NCBI GenBank assembly: GCA_013398615.1
Contig: VZSR01001854.1
Coordinates: 8,693,053-8,757,052, forward strand
DNA: 64,000 nucleotides
DNA from: Brachypodius melanocephalos
Taxonomy: Eukaryota; Chordata; Aves; Passeriformes; Pycnonotidae
Direction of reading: 5' to 3'
In this document: positions 52,801 through 61,430 of the stretch, in pieces
Position numbering within the stretch: the first letter of the stretch is position 1
How the letters are laid out: each line of letters begins with the position of its first letter
Made by a program: the position numbers and the translations under genes
Notes under the pieces: model-generated
What the model saw: only the letters and a program-made list of their open reading frames with translations
The model's database searches: none
Told to the model about the DNA's origin: nothing

Positions 52801-55030
52801 TGGAACCACAGCAAAAAATGTTTATAGTGCAACTGCATATAAATCTTTTGGGCTTCTGATTTTGCTGAAACCATGTATCTCAGTTTATGCTCACTAAAAT
52901 CTTTGCTGAATGCTAAGTAAGCCTGACAAGATTTCCAGTTGTGCACTGCAAGCAATGAGATGTATGCATCATTGTGCACAGAGAAAATAATTCCTTTCAA
53001 GTGAGTTTCTCTTTGATGTCCATGAATAGACTGAATACCAAGCTCATGGCAAAAGCCAAAAGATGTGTATGGGAGTCTGAAGACTGAAGGTGATGAATCA
53101 AACCTATCAGATAATAGGGTCTCTTTGCTCTACAGGTAATAAATATCACAGTGTCTGCTAATCTAAATCATTGAGATATGCCTAAAAATCTACTTTCTTA
53201 TACATTTGTATGTTTCTAACTGGAATATCTTCTGCTCATTTAACTCACATCATGCATTAGCAAGGGCTGATCTCTCTTCATTTCCTGGAGATGTCATATA
53301 ATTAGTCTAGCTGAGTGTATTTTAAAGATAAACTACTTCATTAATTCATCATCCAGGTATATTGACTATCAGAGTGAAGCAGTTCAGTTAGGATATTCTC
53401 CTTCCATGTTTCTGCACATGTCAGCTAAAAGGGACATTACTGGACTTCATGTTTGTTTTGAAACTGTCTTTTAATCCACTTAAGAGTCTCATCCAGATCT
53501 TGAAGAACAAACAAGCACAAGAGCTGGGTTCTATCATGATTAATTACAATGGAAATCAGTCCCAGCCTAAACATTTACTGAATGTTTAATCCCTGTTAGT
53601 GTTTTTTACTGAGTATAAAAGACAGTTCCATTGAAAAATATATAGTATTTTTATTATCATTATCCTGTTTTGTTGTTTCTGCAGCAAGTGCTTTCTTGGG
53701 AAAACTGGTATCTGGCAAAAATTAGGAATAAGAGGTTTTGGTATATGTGTGCACAAAGACAGTGTTGCCAACAGAGGAAATACTTTAGCAGGGGATAAAC
53801 CATGGAAATAGGGATAAAGAATGGAAATAGGCAAACATACAGGAGATTTATTTTATATGCACAAGCCAACTGCAGATGTCAGCACGTGCAGAACACCAGA
53901 ACCTTGGGGAAGTGGGTAGCAGCAGGCGATGCCAGAAAGAGGTAAGGCACAGTGTATGACAGAAAGTAAGAGACAATCCAGTGTCAGCTCATTTTCTTTG
54001 TTTAGAGACTGGCTCCTCCAACCAAAGTGTCCACTTTGCCTCTGCTCTTGCCACATGCAGAACTTCCTTTCTTAGAATGTTGGGGAAAGTGAATATGCTT
54101 TCAGCACATGCTAGTTTATAGCAAATACTAAATGTTTTTAATCACCCATTACGTTAGAACAACTCCACAAAAAAGAAAATCTGTGTCATTTTTCACTCAC
54201 TGTTGTTGTCTCCTCTTTGTCCTAACTTCCCAGAAATGCTAAAAAAATGGATGGAAAGGTAATCAAAAAGCCACATATGGTTAATGACGTTAAACACTAA
54301 AATCTTATGTTCTGTGGGTAGTTATCCTTCTCATAGTATTTGCACTAGTTTCTGCACACAAGGAAAAAAAAAAAAAACAAACCCACAAAGTTCATCACCT
54401 CTTAAACACTGGATTTACTAAACCATGAAACCAAACTCCTCAAACTTGGGTGCTGCAGCTCAACCCCAAGGCCACACTACACCATTGAAAGACCACCTTA
54501 TAAATGTGCTACCTTTTCTTCCCAGTGGAAGTTAAACTCCTCTATAACCACTTTGCAGCCAAGCAGCAGAAGACATTTTGTTTTCAGGGCTGCGGAAAGA
54601 TAGCATACAGCACGAGAGAGAAAGATTTTAAAAGGAGAAATAGCTCAAACTACTTTTTGCTTTATGAATAAGTTCAGCTATAGACAAACTATTAATCTTT
54701 ATGCCAGTTCACAGTAGGTCACACCATTTTAAGCAGTCTCCAACTGAGGTCCTGATCTGAATTCTCTAGTTATGCATAAGTATTGTCATAAAGCACCATA
54801 AACCATTCTTCTCATTCTGCTAAGGACATTTCAAGTTCTGTAGAAGACGGAGTCACCCACTGCATACAACACCATTTAAACAATACTAAGAGGAACATAA
54901 GCCAATCACCAGCACACACTCAAGCCACTCCCAATGCATGTCTGCCTACCAAAGGCCTGGTTCCTACACCGATATACATAAGTATTTGCACGTTCCCTTG
55001 TTTTGAGCAATTCAATAGCCTTATACTCAC

Positions 55031-55192
55031 ATGACTTCCTATTTGCTCGTGACCGCTTCCTCTCTCTAGGCACCGCTCGCTGGCTTGGCACTTGGGTGGC
55101 GGACTTGACAATGCGATCCATGATCTCATCTGCGGCATCATCCGTTGCGTTCGGGGAATCGTCGGTGCCAGCATTCCATGAACCGATACGGC
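55031..55192 (-). CDS. FHOD3: FHOD3 penultimate coding exon, acidic segment and DAD basic cluster
   Basis: This 162-nt exon is phase 1 at both ends, with acceptor GGGCTTTTCCAG and donor GTGAGT. It encodes GRIGSWNAGTDDSPN, then ATDDAADEIMDRIVKSATQ, then a basic run PRERKRSRANRKS. The basic run is the N-terminal half of the diaphanous autoregulatory domain, which in FHOD proteins binds the N-terminal inhibitory region and holds the formin inactive. Two serines (in KRS and RKS) six residues apart, followed by a threonine four residues later in the next exon, reproduce the spacing of the three Rho-kinase sites reported in FHOD1 (S1131, S1137, T1141), whose phosphorylation relieves autoinhibition. 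That regulation is inferred by homology. Reading through the donor stays open for a further stretch to a stop near 54906, which is intron, not exon. Confidence 0.93.
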
Positions 55193-57142
55193 CTGGAAAA
55201 GCCCAGCAAGTGAATTTGGGGAAAAGAAGAGAGGAAGCCTCTTGCATCACTTTGGTTTTGCAATTGGGCTTTCTGGGAAATTACAGCAGGCAGCTCAGTC
55301 ATCCTGACTTCAATTCAACCAAAGAAGAAGAATCTACCTAATGGAGAATATTTCTAAATAATAGCCTAGACTCTTTGCTGTACCAGAAGAGAGCCAAGAG
55401 CTCAAATACAATTATAATATATATATTTATATACACACTTTCTATTCCTTTAAGCCTCGGTGTCCTGCTCTTGACCATACAACTGGCAAATGCCTCCTAG
55501 AGGCTGCCTATAGGACAAGGATGGATAGTGTTGTGTGACCATGTTTCTCTCTGCTCCTCTTACAAAGACACTAGAAGATGTGGCACATCTGAGAGATTGA
55601 TGCAAATTGGAAACACTGGTCCTTTTGTATTGAAAAAAAGACCTAACAGTTTCTGACCATCTGTATCACAACCTAGTGCAAAGGAGACAAGAAAAGGGCA
55701 TAAAGTGTGGTTTGACATGTCTCATCCCCTTCACAATCAAGAATCCACCTTCTTATCACACAGCTGTATGTGTCCTGGCATGACTGTGCGTGCTCTGTTA
55801 CGAGTGGAAGAGCTGGCAAGCTGAAAAGCTGAAAGCAATTTTGGTTAAAACCACAACAAACAAGTGAGCCATGTTTCTGAGTCTAAGGCTCTGGCACTCC
55901 TTACTCCACAGAGCATTTTGTAACCCATCTTTGGGTTCCTCCACTACTGGCTACTGTTCTGTGTGCATTTTGTTTTTAAATTATTTGAAGGCTAGTGTGG
56001 AGTGTGAACATTGACATCAAGCTTTGCAAAAGAGTAGATGTGGTACAATTGCAAGCAGCTAAGAAATCACCAACAAGGCCATTTTATACCACATCCCTGA
56101 AGTCCATAAACAGCTTTGATTAGGCCTTTACTCAGCTGCCTCATCTCCTGGCTTCTTCAGGAGCAGTTCTCTTACAACAGTGCTCCTGACAAGCTCTTGT
56201 CTGGCTCACTCATCTTCTGCCTTTGTTGTTCTGGGGAACACAAGCTGACTCCCACAATCAGGACACTCTCATCAGCATTCAGTGGATTACTTCAGCTGTT
56301 CAGCTTGTTGCAGTACAGCTTGAATTATTTAATCTTCGTACTTTAGTTAACTGACTGGCTTCTTATATTGGGGCTGTGAAACTTCTAAATTAGCTGGGAT
56401 CATGGTTTTCAGCCTTAGTAAACTACACACACGCAGAGCTGGATGCTGTGCATGCACTATCAGTTGTATTAAAAAAAGTGTCAAGGAAGTGTAAGATATC
56501 CAGATATGAAGGAGAAGAATTACCACAGAAGAAAATGAAGAATTGAATTTTGGTGCATCATCTTTACTCCAAAACCATCTGCCATGTATTGCAAGTATGG
56601 GAGTGGTGAGGGGAAGACAAAAGCAAGTACCATTACCTTTGTGGTTTAGCAGGGAGGTGGTTGAAAGACACATCACCTTTTTCCTACTTGTTTTCTCCAC
56701 AACCTCTCCCCAGTCATTCATAAAATCCTGCAAGGTCTTTTCACTTGAATTTGAATTGCTACTTTCTACTTGTTTCTATTGAAAATAAAGAGAAAACCAC
56801 ATCCTGGATTCTCCAGATGGCCCATTTTGCTTTCAGGATAAGAGCAAGAGTTGGGGTGTTAGTGGGCAGTTACCATCATCATGCAGGGAGAATTGAAAAT
56901 TTCTGCATTCTGCATTCCTGACGCCTCTACTCTGGCTGCAATCTATGTGTTGAAACTTCAGGAAAATTCTCCTTCATCTCCATGCCCCAATTCACTTCTA
57001 TCATGCAAACAACGCTGGGATGTTCTCCTTCCCCTTCCACCTTTTCAGCTTCTCCATGCAAGGGAGACACGACCCACATTTGGGCCACTGTGAGGCTACC
57101 ACAGCACAAGGAATGCGTCCAAGAGGAAATTCAGGCGCTTAC
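55193..57142 (-). other. FHOD3: FHOD3 intron (about 1.95 kb)
   Basis: It is bounded by GTAAGC and TTTTCCAG and is phase 1. It contains a splice-flanked 99-nt open segment at 56677-56775 (listed separately) and a short AT-rich run near 55415-55440. Nothing else is recognised. Confidence 0.85.
56677..56775 (-). other. Splice-flanked 99-nt open segment, possible cryptic or poison exon
   Basis: On the minus strand a TTTTCTCTTTATTTTCAATAG acceptor precedes, and AAG-GTGATG follows, a 99-nt segment open in phase 0. That frame begins KQVESSNSNSSEK, continues LQDFMNDWGEVVEK and ends TSRKK. I do not recognise it. It sits between two FHOD3 exons joined in phase 1, so inclusion would be read in another frame and meet TAG after five or six codons. 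Possible readings are a poison exon, a decoy exon, or chance. Confidence 0.2.
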
Positions 57143-57314
57143 CCCGGCTGGCGCGGCTCCGCGTGCGGACGCCGAGCGCCATGGTGCTGTCCCCGCCCGC
57201 GGAGCAGGTCTTCAGCACGGCCTTCATGTTCTCGTGCTCGGCAGCATCCTCGGCGTACTGCAGGCCCTGGGGCTGGCTCTGGCAGGGCGGGGAGCTGCTG
57301 GAGAACTTGCCGGA
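57143..57314 (-). CDS. FHOD3: FHOD3 internal exon, Ser/Thr-rich linker between FH2 and DAD
   Basis: This 172-nt exon starts in phase 0 after a CCTTTTCCTCCCGCAG acceptor and ends in phase 1 before GTAAGC. It encodes 57 residues plus the first base of a Gly codon. The product opens with SGKFSSSSPP, continues through an acidic stretch (YAEDAAEHENMKAVL) and ends with a basic, arginine-rich RTRSRASR. No folded domain is evident; it looks like the flexible linker between the FH2 core and the autoregulatory tail. The exon is much richer in GC and CpG than the flanking introns. The phase-1 end joins the next exon as SRG-RIGSW, which supports the boundary. Assignment to FHOD3 rests mainly on linkage to the downstream C-terminal exons, since this linker is weakly conserved among formins. 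The same bases are open on the opposite strand, which I treat as a shadow. Confidence 0.85.
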
Positions 57315-59870
57315 CTGCGGGAGGAAAAGGATTTGTTGTTTCAACTGAGAACAGCATGGACAACAGGCCAGGGGCTCGACTGAGAATTGCAAAGAAAGAA
57401 TTGTCCTCCCAGGCTTGGTGTGGAGTGCAGCTATTCCCAAAAGAGCCCAGCAACGGTTGCTCCTCTCCCAGAGCATTCCCTCTGACCAGAAATAAGCCTG
57501 AAACAGGGTGACAGCAGGGAGCAGACACAGTCAGAGGAAAAACAGATGCATTAGCTCGAGCTTTGTAAATTTGACCTTATGTCTGAGAGTAAAAGGTACA
57601 AAGCAAGGACTTGCTTTGAAACCTTCGATCCAGACTGGGTCTGATCTGGGGTCAGGCACAATGCTGAGAGGAACAGCGTGAGACCCAACAGAAAAAAGAA
57701 ACTGTTTTTCTTTCTGTACAATCTACTTTCAGTACCAAGGCAAAATGGGGACAGTGGTCTAGGAAGAGACACTTTTCCCTCTTGCCTCTCTGCCTTGCTG
57801 CCCAGAAAATTCTCAAATTGCTCTAAAATATAATTATCTACAATTAACTTAAACACACATTACCCCTAACACCTAAAATGTCCCTGATCTCAAAACACCC
57901 AGAAAAATTATTTATGTCCAAAACACAAAAATTGCAGTCAGAAGAACAAACAAAACCTTACAAGAGGTTGAGGAGTCTGCCCTCTGCTTCCCTGTCACCA
58001 CGACCACATGAAGAACAGCAGCTACACTGGCTGGGCACGCACAGAGTGGGTACACATCAGCCCCACCAGTGATCCAAGCAACCACCTAGGAATGGGTGGG
58101 AGCAGCACAAGTGGGTACTGTCTAAGGAGAAGGGCTTGCATTGCTGGGCTGCTCTCCCTTCCCAGACTCTGCCTCCAAAGGGCTTGGATGCTGGTATTCA
58201 CCACTCTGCTCTTATCTACAGAAAGGTCAAAGCACATTGGAAATACAGCCCCGACTGCAGGAAATACCAACCCTGTTGACAGCAAACAGGCATCAACAGA
58301 TAATAATAAACCTCAGTACTCTCACTCATATCAGCCCAACATCAGACACCAAAATATGTTTTGTTTTTCCTTTTAATCTTTCTTACTCTAATTCAGCACA
58401 GATGAAAGGACAAGTGCTGCATTCTCTTCTTCCTTTGCATAAACAACAACATTAATTATTCACTTGGTGATATCAAGCCAGTCAGTTAAAGGGATGCACA
58501 CCTGCTAAACTCTTCTGTCAGAGAATGGTAAATTGAAAGAAAAGACTGGACCCTACTTTCAGAGCTTTGATCAAGTCCCCATGTCAAGACTGCAAATTGA
58601 AAATGTGTAATCTGGAAACCAATGATAAGATGCTTCTATTTTAACATAGTGACTTTTTGGGGTAAGACAGCAAGTTCACTGAGTAGCAAAACAATAATCC
58701 CTACAAGGCAGTGAGCTAAATCTATCAGTATGAGACCTATTTTGGATAGTTACAAGTTTGTTTTCTTGTTAAAAGATTAGCTTGCAACATTTTGACGTGA
58801 AAAGTATGCAAGTGCTAGAGTTTCACATGTGAAAAACAGACAGAAAAATATTAGAGAAAAACTCCTATGAAAGGGCATGCTGTTTTTGCATTAAGACTAT
58901 TCTCTTATACAAAGTGGGTTGTCCAGGTAATCAATACAATCTCAAAAAAATTCCAAAGGATAAAGCCTTCACATAACTGTTAGTTCCTGTTCACACAGGT
59001 TAGTTACATATTGGCATAAACAGGCAAATTAATGTAATTTTCTTTCCATGCCCTAAGCTATACAGCACAAAGCATCATTGGGGGCGAAGCTCTAGAGCCA
59101 AAAGTTTTATTTCATTTCCTTAATTTTCAGATATTGCCACAAATTGCTGCCCAAAGCCCATCCTGTTGAGAAAATGACCACCACTATGAAACAGTGAGCA
59201 TTAAGCCACATTGTTTATGTTCAGCAAATTGAAGAAAGCTGAATAAAAAATGCATTGCAAAAAAGATGCTCCACAAATCAATAAACTTTTATTACGAATA
59301 TAGCTGGAACATCACCTTCAGCAGCACTTTATGATAGATACATGAAGTACTCCATGGCTCACCTCTGTGATGAATGAAGTGTCTCATTCTCTATCTATAC
59401 AGCAAGGCAAACTGTGAGGATTTGCTTAACATCCCTATATCTTGATGCTTTTGAAAACTTTATAAAATAATACCATGTGGAGTTGCACAGCTAAATGAGG
59501 ATGAAATTATCCTTATAATCCATAGCCCAAGGTAACTTATGATCCCCATAACATTTAGATCACTGATGTTTTGAGTAATGGGGATACTTTGCAGTACATT
59601 ACAGACAGTAAGGGAAAGAAATGAGGAAACCTAAAATTATTAAGGCCCCACATAAGGATATCCTTATTCAAGAGGACAGGCATGCATATGGTTAAAGCTG
59701 ACTGTAAAAACGCATTCTTATGATTGAGACAAAAAGGTATGAGAAATATGTCATGGTTCATAGTTCCAGTTGAGCAGATGGAGTTGAGCAGTTCATACTA
59801 TCTGAGTTAGAAATTAGATGTCACAGCACACAGAAGATATAGGATGACATGCTTTTTCAGAGAACCATAC
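57315..59870 (-). other. FHOD3: FHOD3 intron (about 2.56 kb)
   Basis: It is bounded by GTATGG and CCCGCAG and is phase 0. The first 50 nt hold possible splicing motifs for the microexon. ORFs on both strands between 57551 and 58455 show no recognisable protein and no exon-like boundaries. Confidence 0.8.
59848..59852 (-). promoter_or_regulatory. RBFOX-type GCAUG just downstream of the microexon
   Basis: On the sense strand, GCATG starts 19 nt into the intron after the 30-nt exon (context AAAAAGCATGTC). RBFOX proteins bound downstream of an exon generally favour inclusion. A single 5-mer is weak evidence; position is what makes it notable. Confidence 0.35.
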
Positions 59871-59900
59871 CTCAACATCCTCTTCTTCATCAGTCTGCCA
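59871..59900 (-). CDS. FHOD3: FHOD3 internal 30-nt microexon encoding the CK2-type T(D/E)5xE motif
   Basis: On the minus strand this segment reads WQTDEEEDVE. It is preceded by a pyrimidine-rich tract ending TTTCCAG and followed by the donor GTATGG, and it is 30 nt long, so it is phase 0 at both ends and can be skipped without a frameshift. The next exon begins in phase 0 and continues as SGKF. TDEEEDVE fits T(D/E)5xE exactly. Published work on FHOD3 describes a muscle-specific splice variant carrying this motif near the end of the FH2 domain; CK2 phosphorylation of it directs the formin to myofibrils. The exon's identity as that muscle exon is inferred from motif and position. The upstream FH2 exons are outside the window, so the 5' partner exon cannot be checked. 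The alternative is a constitutive FHOD exon. Confidence 0.83.
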
Positions 59901-59932
59901 CTGGAAACAAAGGACAAGGTAGAGAAGGACAA

Positions 59933-59957
59933 ACAGCAAGATTTAGGAAAGACAGCA
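59933..59957 (-). promoter_or_regulatory. Pair of UGCUGU (MBNL-type) motifs upstream of the microexon
   Basis: Two TGCTGT hexamers on the sense strand (59938-59933 and 59957-59952) sit within 60 nt of the acceptor, inside the polypyrimidine region. They match the YGCUKY muscleblind motif. A third copy lies downstream of the exon at 59828-59823. Function is inferred. Confidence 0.3.
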
Positions 59958-60065
59958 CCATCAAACCATGACAGAGTAAGAGGTAACCATGGTACTGTTT
60001 ATGTAATAGGAGGACATAAAAATAGAAGACATAGAAGGAATTCATTCCTTAGACAATCGGCTTAC

Positions 60066-60087
60066 TTTTTTTTTTTTTTTTTCTTTT
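60066..60087. repeat. Poly-T run
   Basis: About 17 T followed by CTTTTT. Confidence 0.9.
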
Positions 60088-60820
60088 TGAGCTGATTGTA
60101 TGTAGAGCAGACTGATTTTTCTTACAGAAATGGTGAACTGAAACTACCCCTAGCCCATCCTATTTTTCTCCCTTGAGTCATGTGGTTGTTTGCCCCAAAG
60201 AAATTGGCAACACGAGCTAGGACTCTTCCTCCTTCCAGCTCAGGACCTCTCTTCCTTCTTCCAGCTCTGTGCAGCACAGGGAGGTCCTGGCTGCTGTTTC
60301 TCTCAGAGCAGAGGTCAACCTCTTGGCAATTCCTTTTCTCTACACTTAAGTGTTTGTTTTAATTCCTTTTTTAAGCTGGGAGTTTTCAACTTCCAGTTCA
60401 ACAGAGCACTCAAATCAAATGCTGGGTAGTCTTTCAATAAATGCTTAAAGTTCTTCAGTAGCTGCCTGATATCTGATCCTGGAAATCAGAGAGATGCAAT
60501 TATCCATTGTTATGCAGGGCTTTCATCCTCTGTGACAGCAGGCATCTAAAGCTATCTTGATGGTTACACTACATTAAATACACAGACATACAAAAATATT
60601 GTGGGATATGGAGTATTCTTAAATTTGGGGATTTACAGGGAATTAACAAACTATTTAGATCTGTATTCCCAAATGCCTTGGGAATTCTTCACTGGGTTAG
60701 AAGATGCCCCACATGGAAGTTTCTCAAAGTAAAACATGGCTTCTCAAGTATCTGGGTTCCTTGTTTCCATAATTTTCAGTTTGATTGTTTATAAAGCGCA
60801 AACACAGTCCAGAAATTTTA

Positions 60821-60884
60821 TGCTTTTTTTTTTATTATTTTTGTGGGGTTTGTTTTGGTATTTTTGGGTTTTTTGGTTTTTTTT
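60821..60884. repeat. T/G-rich low-complexity tract
   Basis: Poly-T blocks separated by GGGG, GG and GGG. Confidence 0.9.
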
Positions 60885-61384
60885 AGAAGCGTTCCACCAA
60901 TAGTATTTCTCTCCCTCGTGTTACTAATACACATTTTTGACCTTATCTTCATCTCAGCTCTGATTTCCGTCTGGGATTGATACATTCTGTTCCAGAAACA
61001 TTCATCATTAAAAATGAAAGCCTGATTTACTTTGGCCCTCAGTTTAGTTTCAGCACAATCTCCATAAGAAGATTAGCTGTGACTGCTGAGAAGCACATTA
61101 ACATTACTTTTTAAGGGTATGTTTTATGCAAAGAGTGAGATGCTTATTCTAATTTGGACACAGTGGTACTGACAGAAACACAGGCACTGTGTTTTGCAGA
61201 GGAACCATGGCAGGTATGTTCCCTTTGCATTAAAATTATCTGTTTGTCTTTTTTTCTGTCCCCTGGGGGGCATGGAGTCACTCTACAAAGCAATTCTTCT
61301 GAAGAGGATCACTGTTCAGTTTTTGTCATGAGTAAGAAACAGAAAGAAGAATAGGAAGTACAAATAGTCTTGTATTCTAATTCC

Positions 61385-61430
61385 ATCTATCTATCTATCT
61401 ATCTAATCTAATTAATCTAATCTAATCTAA
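61385..61430. repeat. Compound (ATCT)n / (AATCT)n microsatellite
   Basis: About five ATCT units pass into several AATCT/TAATCT units, in the partial upstream FHOD3 intron. Confidence 0.93.

Larger units (their letters stand above)
40877..55030 (-). other. FHOD3: FHOD3 terminal intron (about 14.2 kb)
   Basis: It is bounded by donor GTGAGT after the penultimate exon and the acceptor ending CATGACTGTGCAG before the last exon. It interrupts the DAD between the basic cluster and the amphipathic segment. I see no protein-coding exon inside it. It contains the T/G-rich tract near its 3' end, a CTCA microsatellite (43043-43093), an AT repeat (47126-47156), a CpG-rich patch (47165-47515), a CR1 tail (49325-49420) and an assembly gap (49788-49887), so its true length is uncertain. 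Confidence 0.85.

Noticed and set aside
54906..55030. Open extension of the penultimate FHOD3 exon past its donor
   Set aside because: As an exon: GTGAGT is a strong donor, and joining to 40876 restores the conserved DAD exactly. It is treated only as a possible retention product in the findings.
57139..57528. Other-frame minus and plus ORFs over the 57143-57314 exon
   Set aside because: They are shadows caused by the high GC of the real exon; only the frame giving SGKF to RASRG joins both neighbouring exons.
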